7,268 nucleotides of DNA from positions 1-7,268 of the forward strand of contig JAIRLC010000087.1 in the NCBI GenBank assembly GCA_031259645.1, read 5' to 3'. Within the stretch, counting starts at the first letter, position 1. Each line of letters opens with the position of its first letter. Position numbers and translations under genes: made by a program. Positions 1 through 6,489 of the stretch are shown here, in pieces. The DNA comes from Prevotellaceae bacterium (GTDB lineage: Bacteria; Bacteroidota; Bacteroidia; Bacteroidales; UBA932). The notes under the pieces are model-generated. The model was not told the DNA's origin. It did not search any database and saw only the letters and a list, made by a program, of their open reading frames with translations.

Positions 1-423
1 TGTGTGGCTGTGTGCCGCTTCAACGCCGCGCAACCGGTGTGGAACAATTCGTCGGACATTATGAACAAAAAAATTGCGGAATACGTGCAGGCGATTTTGA
101 ACGGCAAGCCGCATTTCCATGTCAGTTTTATTATGGACGTGTCGCCCAACTGCGACTGTTGGGGAAGCAACGACGTGCCGCTGGTGCCCAATATCGGCTT
201 CGCCGCCTCGTTCGACCCGGTGGCACTCGACAAGGCCTGTGTAGACCTCGTGCAAGCCGCTCCGGCCACAGTGGGCTCGGAAATCAACAGGGACGGTAAT
301 CATTCGCTGGCAGGCGAAGATAAATTCCGCCACATGCATCCGAACACCGACTGGCGCACCGGCTTGGAGCACGCTGAAAAATTAGGAGTAGGAACAATGG
401 ATTATGATTTGATAACCGTATGA
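1..423 (+). CDS. DUF362 / 4Fe-4S ferredoxin-type protein, 3' end (5' truncated by window)
   Basis: The reading frame is open from base 1, so this is the C-terminal 140 residues of a longer protein. The first visible residues, CVAVCRFNAAQ, fit the last two cysteines (CxxxC) of a bacterial 4Fe-4S ferredoxin motif, although the proline that usually follows the last cysteine is arginine here. Next comes the C-terminal part typical of DUF362 proteins: a PNCDC motif (Cys51 and Cys53 counting from the window edge), then VPNIGFAASFDPVALDKA around residues 62-79, and a tail with LEHAEKLGVG. Family members are predicted cytoplasmic Fe-S proteins whose substrate is generally unknown, so I assign no reaction. 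The stop codon overlaps the ribF start as ATGA, which suggests co-transcription and coupled translation. Family assignment is from remembered motif patterns. The apparent GTG start at base 4 is almost certainly internal. Confidence 0.82.
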   Translation, partial: CVAVCRFNAAQPVWNNSSDIMNKKIAEYVQAILNGKPHFHVSFIMDVSPNCDCWGSNDVPLVPNIGFAASFDPVALDKACVDLVQAAPATVGSEINRDGNHSLAGEDKFRHMHPNTDWRTGLEHAEKLGVGTMDYDLITV

Positions 424-1373
424 AATACGTAGCAACAACAGGTTTTTTCGACGGTGTACATAAGGGGCACCGTGCAGTATTGGAAAAAGTGATACACGAA
501 GCGCAAGCGCAGGGAAAGGAAAGCATGGTGGTTACCTTCTGGCCGCATCCCCGCACAGTGCTTGGGCAAGACGCAGAGAAACTCAGGCTGCTTAATTCGG
601 TGGAAGAAAAGAAGCGGTTGCTGCTTGGGCTGGGCATCCAGCATATAGAAATTATTCCTTTCAGTCACGAGTTGGCCGCCATGACTACCGGCGAATTTTT
701 TGACCGCTACCTGAAACAGGAATTGAATGTAAATCATCTGGTGATTGGTCATGACCACCGGTTGGGCAACCGCGCGCTTGACGATTTCGAAGCAATGAAA
801 AAACTGGGCGCGCCGTTAGGCATTACCATAGAGCGGGTTGAAGCGGTGGCGTATTCTTCTTTCTTCGGACAGGGTACGTCTGTTTTCGTGCCGAAAAATA
901 ACACGGTAAGCTCCACAAAAATACGCGAAGCGCTCAAGGGCGGCGATGTGAAAACAGCCAACGACTGTTTGGGTTATCACTACGGATTGCAAGGCGTAGT
1001 GGTGGAAGGCAATAAAATGGGACGGCAACTGGGCTTCCCTACGGCCAACATGCAACTTTACGAGCCGTTGAAACAGCTCCCTGCCGACGGCGTGTATGCG
1101 GTGCTGGTCACCGTGGCGCGACGCGAATATTGCGGCGTGATGAATGTGGGCCTACGGCCAACGTTGAAAACTACACCTGTTCGTGTGATTGAAACGCACA
1201 TCTTCAATTTCGATGAAGACATTTACGGCCAACCGATTGAAGTGCGGCTTGTACAGCGTATCCGTGAGGAACGGCGCTTCAATTCCTTAGATGACCTGAA
1301 ACAGCAAATAGCGAAAGATAAAGAAAATAGCGCTCATCTCTTTAAAACGTTAAACCCCGAACAAACGCCCTGA
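420..1373 (+). CDS. ribF: Bifunctional riboflavin kinase / FMN adenylyltransferase (FAD synthetase)
   Basis: This cytoplasmic enzyme phosphorylates riboflavin to FMN and then adenylates FMN to FAD. The 317 residues match the usual family length of about 310. The N-terminal adenylyltransferase domain (about 1-170) has the nucleotide-binding motif GFFDGVHKGH at 8-17, a GHDHRLG segment at 110-116 and SSTKIR at 164-169. The C-terminal kinase domain (about 184-305) has GRQLGFPTAN at 201-210, DGVYAV at 223-228, NVGLRPT at 242-248 and the expected catalytic glutamate Glu258 in IETHIF. The start is forced: an in-frame TGA lies five codons upstream (405-407), and ATG 420 gives the nucleotide-binding motif only seven residues of N-terminal lead, which is short. 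No Shine-Dalgarno sequence is seen, and ATG overlaps the previous stop. The stretch before SSTKIR (about 142-160) looks somewhat longer than usual. The stop overlaps the next gene's ATG by one base (TGATG). Confidence 0.96.
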   Translation: MKYVATTGFFDGVHKGHRAVLEKVIHEAQAQGKESMVVTFWPHPRTVLGQDAEKLRLLNSVEEKKRLLLGLGIQHIEIIPFSHELAAMTTGEFFDRYLKQELNVNHLVIGHDHRLGNRALDDFEAMKKLGAPLGITIERVEAVAYSSFFGQGTSVFVPKNNTVSSTKIREALKGGDVKTANDCLGYHYGLQGVVVEGNKMGRQLGFPTANMQLYEPLKQLPADGVYAVLVTVARREYCGVMNVGLRPTLKTTPVRVIETHIFNFDEDIYGQPIEVRLVQRIREERRFNSLDDLKQQIAKDKENSAHLFKTLNPEQTP

Positions 1374-1909
1374 TGACCGACAAAGCACTCGTACAATTGT
1401 TCCACGAAGGCAGTAATCCGCATTACGCCTTCAACCTCATTGTACAGAAGTACCGCGAGCGGTTGTACTGGCACGTGCGCAAAATCGTTATTTCACATGA
1501 CGACGCCGACGATGTGCTGCAAAATACGTTCATTAAAGTGTGGTCGTCGCTTGCCGATTTCAGGGGCGATTCCCAACTCTTCACATGGTTGTACCGTATT
1601 GCCACCAACGAGGCCTTGTCGTTCCTGAAAAGTAAACGGACGAAATTTTTCCTGCCCTTGGGCGACGTGGAAAACCAATTGAAAAATAAATTTGAAGACG
1701 ATCCATATTTCAATGGTAACGAACTGCAAAAAAAGTTGCAGCAGGCCATCTTAAAGCTTCCTAAAAAACAGCGTATTGTATTTAACATGCGTTATTTCGA
1801 CGAGATGAAGTACGAAGACATGTCGGAAATATTGGGCACTTCGGTAGGTGCGCTCAAAGCGTCCTACCATCATGCGGTAAAAAAAATTGAAGAACTGATG
1901 GACAGATAA
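1373..1909 (+). CDS. ECF-type RNA polymerase sigma factor
   Basis: This 178-residue protein has only sigma regions 2 and 4, the hallmark of extracytoplasmic-function sigma factors, which direct RNA polymerase to a small stress regulon. Region 2 (about 20-90) contains the core-binding motif DADDVLQNTFIKVW (44-57) and the -10-recognition segment FTWLYRIATNEAL (70-82). Region 4 (about 124-175) begins LPKKQRIVFNMRYF and has the helix-turn-helix YEDMSEILGTSVGALKASYHHA (147-168 in two parts). A low-complexity, charged linker at about 95-120 joins them. Translation starts on the last base of the ribF stop (TGATG), so synthesis is probably coupled to ribF. The following genes look like its membrane-bound inhibitor and a periplasmic sensor, which suggests post-translational control. 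I cannot place it in a numbered ECF group from sequence alone. Confidence 0.95.
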   Translation: MTDKALVQLFHEGSNPHYAFNLIVQKYRERLYWHVRKIVISHDDADDVLQNTFIKVWSSLADFRGDSQLFTWLYRIATNEALSFLKSKRTKFFLPLGDVENQLKNKFEDDPYFNGNELQKKLQQAILKLPKKQRIVFNMRYFDEMKYEDMSEILGTSVGALKASYHHAVKKIEELMDR

Positions 1910-1916
1910 ATTAAAC

Positions 1917-1928
1917 CTTTTTAAAAAG
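1917..1928. repeat. 12-bp perfect AT-rich palindrome between sigma and anti-sigma genes
   Basis: CTTTTTAAAAAG reads the same on both strands and lies 8 bp after the sigma-factor stop, inside the 39-bp gap before the next gene. It is the only sizeable gap inside the five-gene run. It could be a weak stem or a protein-binding site, but AT-rich DNA produces such palindromes easily by chance, so no function is claimed. Confidence 0.4.
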
Positions 1929-1948
1929 AAAATGTCAAACATAAAAAT

Positions 1949-2383
1949 ATGGCAGTGAAAAAAAAGTTTATGCTAACCGACGATCTTAAAAGGAACGTCT
2001 TTAATGTGCCGGAAGGATATTTTGAAACCTTACAAGACCGGCTTGTTGAACGGGTATTGGACGCCGAGCCGCAACAACAGCTTTCATGGTTTCAGGCGTT
2101 GCGTCCGCAGTTGGCTTTTGCCGCAGCTTTTGTGGCGCTGGTGGGAGTCGGTTACGGCGGAATGGTTTTACTTGACCATCTCAGTGCCGTCAGTGATCCC
2201 GTTGATCCGGTATCGCTGGATGATTTTTACGCGTCGGCTATTGGGACGTATAACCTTGATGAACAAGCCGTATTACGTGTGATTGACGAAGAAAAAATAG
2301 ATCACTCGGTAAACACGGAAGATATTATTGATTACTTGGCTTCAACTCACGTGAGCTTGACCGATATAGCCTCTTTAGAATAA
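1949..2383 (+). CDS. Single-pass membrane protein, probable anti-sigma factor of the upstream ECF sigma
   Basis: The 144-residue protein has a positively charged N-terminus (MAVKKKF), a cytoplasmic segment with the motif NVFNVPEGYFETL (16-28), one predicted membrane helix at about 53-77 and an acidic C-terminal part (about 80-144) that would face the periplasm. The VPEGYFE-type motif is one I associate with Bacteroidota proteins encoded just downstream of ECF sigma genes. The role of inhibiting that sigma factor at the membrane is inferred from topology and gene order. No zinc-binding HxxxCxxC anti-sigma motif is present, so it is not a classic ZAS-domain protein. The start at 1949 gives the whole motif. 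A nearby ATG at 1932 is out of frame and stops after eight codons. The next gene begins 8 bp after the stop, consistent with one transcript. Confidence 0.8.
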   Translation: MAVKKKFMLTDDLKRNVFNVPEGYFETLQDRLVERVLDAEPQQQLSWFQALRPQLAFAAAFVALVGVGYGGMVLLDHLSAVSDPVDPVSLDDFYASAIGTYNLDEQAVLRVIDEEKIDHSVNTEDIIDYLASTHVSLTDIASLE

Positions 2384-2391
2384 ATACGACT

Positions 2392-2922
2392 ATGAAAGTG
2401 TTAAAACTTATAGTTGCAGCATCATTATTAATGGCTGCACTGCCGCTTTCGGCACAAATGGGAAATTTCCGCGTAGATACTACCCGGACAGTCATCCGCG
2501 ATACCCGGGGCAATGTGGTGGGCGAAGGATTTGAAGTCCGCATGGAAGGCTCTTTTGAATCGCGTCACGACAGGCTGAAAAGTCAAAAGGTGGCGTACTT
2601 CTCCAATAATATCGACTTGACTTCCCGCGAGGCGGAAAAATTTTGGCCGGTTTATAACGAGTACAACAACCAGCGCGAAGCCGTTTCGCAAGAGCGTAAT
2701 AAAATCCTGCGCCAGCTCTCCGGCTTTGAAAACATGGGAAACGACAAGGAGGTGAAAGCCCTGCTCGACAGTTATGCCGCCAGCTTTACAAAAGAAGCGG
2801 AATTATTCCGGCAGTACCACCAAAAATTTTCAGAGATATTACCGCCTAAGAAAGTCGTACGCCTCTACATTACCGAAGAACAATTCAAACAAATGTTGTT
2901 GCGCAGCATCCGCTATCAATAA
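2392..2922 (+). CDS. Secreted Spy/CpxP/CnrX-like periplasmic protein, probable sensor of the ECF module
   Basis: A clear signal peptide (MKVLKLIVAASLLMAALPLSA, with likely cleavage after Ala21) sends this 176-residue protein to the periplasm. The mature part is highly charged and predicted helical. It has LTSREAEKFWPVYNEY at about 76-91 and LPPKKVVRLYITEEQFKQ at about 150-167, the paired helical motifs common in Bacteroidota relatives of the Spy/CpxP chaperones and the CnrX metal sensors. In those families the proteins bind misfolded protein or metal and adjust a stress response. Its place after a sigma factor and a one-helix membrane protein resembles the CnrY-CnrX-CnrH arrangement, so a sensor role is likely but inferred. 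No His/Cys-rich metal site is obvious. Alternatively it may be an effector chaperone controlled by the sigma factor. It ends 7 bp from the convergent feoAB gene. Confidence 0.8.
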   Translation: MKVLKLIVAASLLMAALPLSAQMGNFRVDTTRTVIRDTRGNVVGEGFEVRMEGSFESRHDRLKSQKVAYFSNNIDLTSREAEKFWPVYNEYNNQREAVSQERNKILRQLSGFENMGNDKEVKALLDSYAASFTKEAELFRQYHQKFSEILPPKKVVRLYITEEQFKQMLLRSIRYQ

Positions 2923-2929
2923 AAATACC

Positions 2930-5398
2930 TTAAAACAGCTTCCCCAACTGATAAATCAGGAAGCTCAGCAGCCACGCCACGCCGGTGTTGTAGCCCATGG
3001 AGAACACCGCCCACTTCCACCCGCCTTCCTTGCGGATAGCGGCAATTACGGCGATGCAAGGGAAGTAAATCAACACAAAAATCATAAAGGAGTACGCCGT
3101 TAGCGGCGTAAACACTTTCTCGCCGGCCTTTTTTCCTGAAACGTATTCCTGCTGCTGTATTTTTTCCCTGAGCCCGGCTGAGTTTTCATCCGCGTCTCCG
3201 CCGGCCTGATAAAGGATACCCATCGAACTCACGACAATCTCCTTCGCCGCCATGCCGGTGAGAATACTGACGCCCATCTTCCAGTCGAACCCTAACGGCT
3301 GCACCGCCGGCTCGATGAACTTACCCAATTGGCCAAGGCACGACGCGGCTTGCAGGTCGGCTTTCTTTTGCAGTTCCAGTTCGCCGGCCTGCGTTTGTTT
3401 TTCGGTTTCGGACAATCGTTCGTCGCCGGCAAGCTGTGCGATACGCGCGTCGTAGCGCTGTTGCAATTCCATGTTGCGCGGGTAGTAGTTCAGCACCCAA
3501 ATTAAAATGGAAGCGCCTAATATCACCCTGCCCATCTTTTGAATATACTGCACAGCCTTGTTCCACATGTGCCGGAGCGTGTTTTTCACCGTAGGCACGC
3601 GATAAGGCGGCAACTCCATCACAAACGGCGCTTCCTCCTTTGAAAACACCGTTTTCTTCAACAGTATGGCCGATAACGCCGCCAGCAGAATACCTGTAAA
3701 ATATATCGACAGCAGCACCAAACCTTGATGCTTCGGGAAAAATATGCCGATAAACAATATGTACACCGGCAAACGCGCACTGCACGACATAAAGGGCGTA
3801 ATCAGCATCGTGAGCAGGCGGTCTTTCCGGCTTTCGAGGGTGCGCGTGGCCATCACCGCCGGCACGTTGCAGCCGAAGCCCATGAGCAGCGGAATAAACG
3901 ACTTCCCGTGCAGCCCGATTTTATGCATGAGCTTATCCATGATGAACGCGGCGCGCGCCATGTAGCCCGAATCCTCCATGAGGGAAATGAAAAAGAACAG
4001 GATTAGAATATTGGGCAGGAAGATGAGCACGCCGCCAATACCGCCCAACACACCGTCGAGCAGCAAGTCGCGCAGCGAGCCGGCGGGAAAAGCGTTCCGG
4101 CAGGCGTTCGACAGCCAGCCTGTGGCCTGTTCAAGCCACGCCATGGGATATTCGCCCAGCGTAAACGTGCCCTGAAACATTATCCACAGGAAGAGAAGCA
4201 GGATAGGAATACCCAAATACTTGTGTGTAATAATCGTGTCGATAGCGGTGGAAAGCTTTTGCTTTTCCTGCTTTCCGCGCGTCAGCGTTTCCTCCAGCGC
4301 CCCTGTGATAAAGCCATATTTGGCGTCGGCGAGGATGGTGTCAATCGTGTCGTCGTATTTCTTTTCGAGTTTTTTCACCTCCGCATCCACTGTGCTGCAA
4401 ATGGCGCCGGCATTGGGCAGTGTATTAATCCACCGCTGTACGGCCTTTTCGTTTTCCAGCAATTTTATAGAAAGAAAGCGGGTAGAAAAGCGGTTTTTCA
4501 ATTCCTCATTCTTCCGCAGCTCGCCCTGCACCTGCCGTATGGCCTGCTCCAAATCCTCGCCGTAATTGATGTGCACGTGCCGCACCACCGGGTCGTTATC
4601 CTCAAACACCGCAATCACCTCGTCGAACAATTCCCGGATGCCGCGCCCCTTCTTCGCCACCACCGGCACCATGGGCACGCCAATCATTTTCGAAAGCTCG
4701 GCATACGCAAACACCGCGCCCGACGCTTCGAGTTCGTCATACATATTCAGCGCCACCACCACGCGAATATCCGCGTCAATCAACTGGGTGGTGAGGAACA
4801 GGTTCCGGTCGAGGTTTGACGCGTCGAGCACGTTAATCACCACGTCGGGCATGGCGTCCATCAGATGTTGCTGCACATACAATTCTTCGGGGGTGTAGCC
4901 CGAAATGGAATACGTGCCCGGCAAATCGGTGATGTTGATGATGTAGCCCCGATGCTTGAACAGCCCTGTTTTAAGGTCAACCGTAACGCCGGCATAATTG
5001 CCCACACGCTCGTGCGCGCCCGACGCCGTATTGAACAACGTGGTTTTTCCGCTGTTGGGATTGCCCACCAGCGCCACATTGATGGTCTTCGATTTCTCCT
5101 GAATAATGGTTTGCGTCGCTTCATTGTCGGTGAACGTGCCGTTAAACGCCGCGGCGCCCACGCCGTTCGGCTCCTCCACCGGAATGACTTCCACCAGCCG
5201 CGCCTCGCTCCGGCGCAACGACACATGATACCCCAATATGGCATATTCGATAGGGTCTTGCAGCGGAGCGTTCTTGATGACCTTAACGGTTTTCCCTTTC
5301 ACAAACCCTATTTCGATAATGCGTTTGCGAAAGCCTCCGTGCCCCAGCACTTTTGTGACTACACAAAGCGCTCCCGTTTTTACATCAGACAAAAACAT
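2930..5398 (-). CDS. feoB: Ferrous iron transport protein, FeoA-FeoB fusion
   Basis: This inner-membrane GTPase transporter imports Fe(II), driven or gated by GTP hydrolysis. The 822 residues comprise a FeoA SH3-like domain (about 1-73, with LGHGGFRKRIIEIGF and the LRRSEA signature) joined by a linker to FeoB. G-domain motifs are G1 GNPNSGKT (112-119), G2 Thr139 in GVTV, G3 DLPG (158-161), G4 NMYD (218-221) and G5 VAKKG (247-251). A charged helical spacer (about 270-390) precedes the membrane part (about 395-822), which has the gate segments GFGCNVPAVMATRTLESR (507-524) and TPFMSCSARLPVY (534-546) and a conserved YFPC (778-781). A soluble loop at about 640-690 is rich in Glu, Gln and Lys. FeoA-FeoB fusion is a known form in Bacteroidota. 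The ATG at 5398 begins exactly at the FeoA domain. The gene is divergent from pyrF and convergent with the sensor gene. No Fur box is recognised. Confidence 0.97.
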   Translation of the reverse strand: MFLSDVKTGALCVVTKVLGHGGFRKRIIEIGFVKGKTVKVIKNAPLQDPIEYAILGYHVSLRRSEARLVEVIPVEEPNGVGAAAFNGTFTDNEATQTIIQEKSKTINVALVGNPNSGKTTLFNTASGAHERVGNYAGVTVDLKTGLFKHRGYIINITDLPGTYSISGYTPEELYVQQHLMDAMPDVVINVLDASNLDRNLFLTTQLIDADIRVVVALNMYDELEASGAVFAYAELSKMIGVPMVPVVAKKGRGIRELFDEVIAVFEDNDPVVRHVHINYGEDLEQAIRQVQGELRKNEELKNRFSTRFLSIKLLENEKAVQRWINTLPNAGAICSTVDAEVKKLEKKYDDTIDTILADAKYGFITGALEETLTRGKQEKQKLSTAIDTIITHKYLGIPILLLFLWIMFQGTFTLGEYPMAWLEQATGWLSNACRNAFPAGSLRDLLLDGVLGGIGGVLIFLPNILILFFFISLMEDSGYMARAAFIMDKLMHKIGLHGKSFIPLLMGFGCNVPAVMATRTLESRKDRLLTMLITPFMSCSARLPVYILFIGIFFPKHQGLVLLSIYFTGILLAALSAILLKKTVFSKEEAPFVMELPPYRVPTVKNTLRHMWNKAVQYIQKMGRVILGASILIWVLNYYPRNMELQQRYDARIAQLAGDERLSETEKQTQAGELELQKKADLQAASCLGQLGKFIEPAVQPLGFDWKMGVSILTGMAAKEIVVSSMGILYQAGGDADENSAGLREKIQQQEYVSGKKAGEKVFTPLTAYSFMIFVLIYFPCIAVIAAIRKEGGWKWAVFSMGYNTGVAWLLSFLIYQLGKLF

Positions 5399-5401
5399 GT
5401 A

Positions 5402-5443
5402 TTAGTGATTAGTGATTAATGGTTAGTGATTAATGGTTAATTC
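5402..5443. repeat. Heptamer tandem array directly upstream of feoAB
   Basis: Six consecutive 7-bp units fill this stretch without a gap. Three are TTAGTGA and two are TTAATGG, interleaved, with a final diverged TTAATTC. All units share TTA at the start. On the feoAB strand the array ends 3 bp before the ATG and occupies the place of a ribosome binding site. It therefore forms the last part of the feoAB leader, and unit-number changes would alter leader length in 7-nt steps. Confidence 0.9.
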
Positions 5444-5463
5444 ATACATACTTCATACCTCTC

Positions 5464-5484
5464 TTAGTTCTTAGTTCTTAGTTA
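5464..5484. repeat. Second heptamer array in the feoAB leader
   Basis: Three adjacent 7-bp units lie here: TTAGTTC twice, then TTAGTTA. It is separated from the other leader array by 20 bp of unrelated sequence. It lies just downstream of the predicted feoAB promoter, so it would be transcribed near the 5' end of the mRNA. Together with CTC at 5461-5463, the first two units form a 17-bp sequence whose inverted copy occurs at the end of pyrF. Confidence 0.9.
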
Positions 5485-5490
5485 AGGCTA

Positions 5491-5521
5491 CAAAGGTAGA
5501 AAATTAACGCAAACCTGCCAA
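5491..5521 (-). promoter_or_regulatory. Predicted feoAB promoter (Bacteroidota -33/-7 type)
   Basis: On the minus strand TACCTTTG (5498 to 5491) matches the Bacteroidota -7 consensus TAnnTTTG exactly. TTGG (5521 to 5518) stands 19 bp upstream as a -33 box, close to the TTTG consensus and at a fitting distance. Transcription would start about 5480-5487, giving a leader of roughly 85-90 nt composed largely of heptamer repeats. The exact start site is inference. Confidence 0.7.
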
Positions 5522-5543
5522 TCATTATTTCTTATGACATCCC

Positions 5544-5569
5544 TTCCGGAAAATACCTACACTTAGGTA
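5544..5569. promoter_or_regulatory. Two adjacent palindromes between divergent promoters, possible operator
   Basis: TTCCGGAA (5544-5551) is a perfect 8-bp palindrome. Two bases later TACCTA and TAGGTA form a perfect 6-bp inverted repeat around CACT (5554-5569). They lie upstream of both the feoAB -33 box and the pyrF promoter, where a regulator could act on either gene. The half-sites match neither the Fur consensus nor the DtxR consensus (TTAGG outward, CCTAA inward), so no regulator is named. Confidence 0.4.
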
Positions 5570-5572
5570 AGA

Positions 5573-5604
5573 GATTTAAAGATTTAAAAATTCAAAGATT
5601 TAAT
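5573..5604. repeat. Octamer tandem array upstream of pyrF
   Basis: Four consecutive 8-bp units occupy this stretch: GATTTAAA twice, a diverged AATTCAAA, then GATTTAAT. The last unit overlaps the position expected for the pyrF -33 promoter element. Addition or loss of a unit upstream would leave the -7 box in place but could change upstream promoter context. Confidence 0.8.
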
Positions 5605-5627
5605 TATGGGAAAAATTACTACCTTTG
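5599..5627 (+). promoter_or_regulatory. Predicted pyrF promoter (Bacteroidota type, weak -33)
   Basis: TACCTTTG at 5620-5627 matches the -7 consensus TAnnTTTG exactly and is identical to the feoAB -7 box on the other strand. The best upstream element is TTTA (5599-5602), one base off TTTG and only 17 bp away, so the -33 contact is probably weak. Transcription would start near 5632-5637, leaving a leader of about 15-20 nt before the ATG at 5653 with no Shine-Dalgarno sequence. Confidence 0.6.
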
Positions 5628-5652
5628 TGAACATACCTCTTATATTGGCTGT

Positions 5653-6489
5653 ATGACTTTAACCGAATTAGTGGAACAAATCAAGGCGAAACAGAGCTTC
5701 CTCTGTGTGGGATTAGACAGCGATTTGCAAAAAATCCCCGCGCACCTGCATCGCGAGAAAGAGCCGTTGTTTGCGTTCAACAAAGCTATCATCGACGCTA
5801 CAGCGGCCTGCGCCGTGGCCTACAAGCCCAACACAGCGTTCTACGAAGCGGCGGGCGAAGCCGGCTGGACGCAACTGCGCAAAACAGCGGACTACATCCG
5901 GACGCACTACCCACGCATGTTCCTGATTGCCGACGCCAAACGCGGCGACATCGGCAACACGTCGAACGGCTACGCAAAGGCCTTTTTCAGCGCAATGGAC
6001 ATGGACGCCGTAACGCTGTCGCCCTACATGGGACGCGACACAGTGCAGCCCTTTCTGGAATACGCCGGGAAGTGGGTCATCCTGCTGGCGCTTACGTCGA
6101 ACACGTCGGCCGCCGACTTTGAGCTGATGGAAGAAGCCGGCACCGGAAAAAAATTGTACGAGAAAGTCATTGAAACGTCGAAAGCATGGGGCAGCGAAGC
6201 CAACATGATGTATGTGGCAGGCGCTACGAAAGCCGCCATGCTGCAAGGCATCCGCAAGATTATCCCCAACCATTTCCTGCTGGTGCCCGGCATAGGCGCA
6301 CAGGGCGGAAGCCTCGCCGGCGTTATGCAATACGGCATGAACAAAAACGGCGGACTGCTGGTGAACGCATCGCGCACCATCATCTACGCCTCTTCCGGCA
6401 AAGACTTTGCGACGGCCGCCGGCGAAGAAGCAAGAAAAATACAGCAAGAGATGGAAAGCGGGCTGTCGGAACTAAGAACTAAGAGTTAA
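5653..6489 (+). CDS. pyrF: Orotidine 5'-phosphate decarboxylase
   Basis: This cytoplasmic enzyme converts OMP to UMP, the last step of de novo pyrimidine synthesis, without a cofactor. The 278 residues fit the longer PyrF subfamily rather than the roughly 230-245 residue E. coli type. Visible motifs are FLCVGLDSD (16-24), the lysine of AYKPN (58), the catalytic DAKRGD set with Asp94, Lys96 and Asp99, and the phosphate-loop segments VPGIGAQGG (211-219) and NASR (238-241). The ATG at 5653 places the protein start about 15 residues before the first conserved motif, which is normal. The last six residues (ELRTKS) and the stop are encoded by a heptamer DNA array rather than conserved sequence, so the natural end may have drifted. 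It may share a transcript with the downstream ubiD-like gene 58 bp away. Confidence 0.97.
   Translation: MTLTELVEQIKAKQSFLCVGLDSDLQKIPAHLHREKEPLFAFNKAIIDATAACAVAYKPNTAFYEAAGEAGWTQLRKTADYIRTHYPRMFLIADAKRGDIGNTSNGYAKAFFSAMDMDAVTLSPYMGRDTVQPFLEYAGKWVILLALTSNTSAADFELMEEAGTGKKLYEKVIETSKAWGSEANMMYVAGATKAAMLQGIRKIIPNHFLLVPGIGAQGGSLAGVMQYGMNKNGGLLVNASRTIIYASSGKDFATAAGEEARKIQQEMESGLSELRTKS

Noticed and set aside
384..423. AGGAG followed by ATG and an eight-codon frame (MDYDLITV) ending on the ribF start, possible leader peptide
   Set aside because: It is in frame with and identical to the C-terminus of the DUF362 protein, whose family tail looks like this. No separate peptide is needed.
1879..1886. 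Run of eight A residues in the sigma gene, possible slippage frameshift
   Set aside because: The normal frame continues to a proper sigma region 4 end and stop, and no alternative frame of value follows.
4223..5419. Plus-strand open frames of 198 and 184 codons inside feoAB
   Set aside because: They are His/Arg-rich translations of the complement of the FeoA and G-domain coding sequence, with no recognisable domain.
5402..5484. Possible CRISPR array
   Set aside because: Units are 7 bp and contiguous, with no spacers of constant length and no cas genes nearby.
5519..5545. AT-rich stretch resembling a Fur box upstream of feoAB
   Set aside because: Too few matches to the inverted GATAAT-type consensus and no dyad symmetry.
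5713..6447. Open frame of 244 codons on the minus strand opposite pyrF
   Set aside because: It lies wholly within the strongly supported pyrF gene on the other strand and shows no family motif. Its length reflects the GC-rich codons of pyrF.
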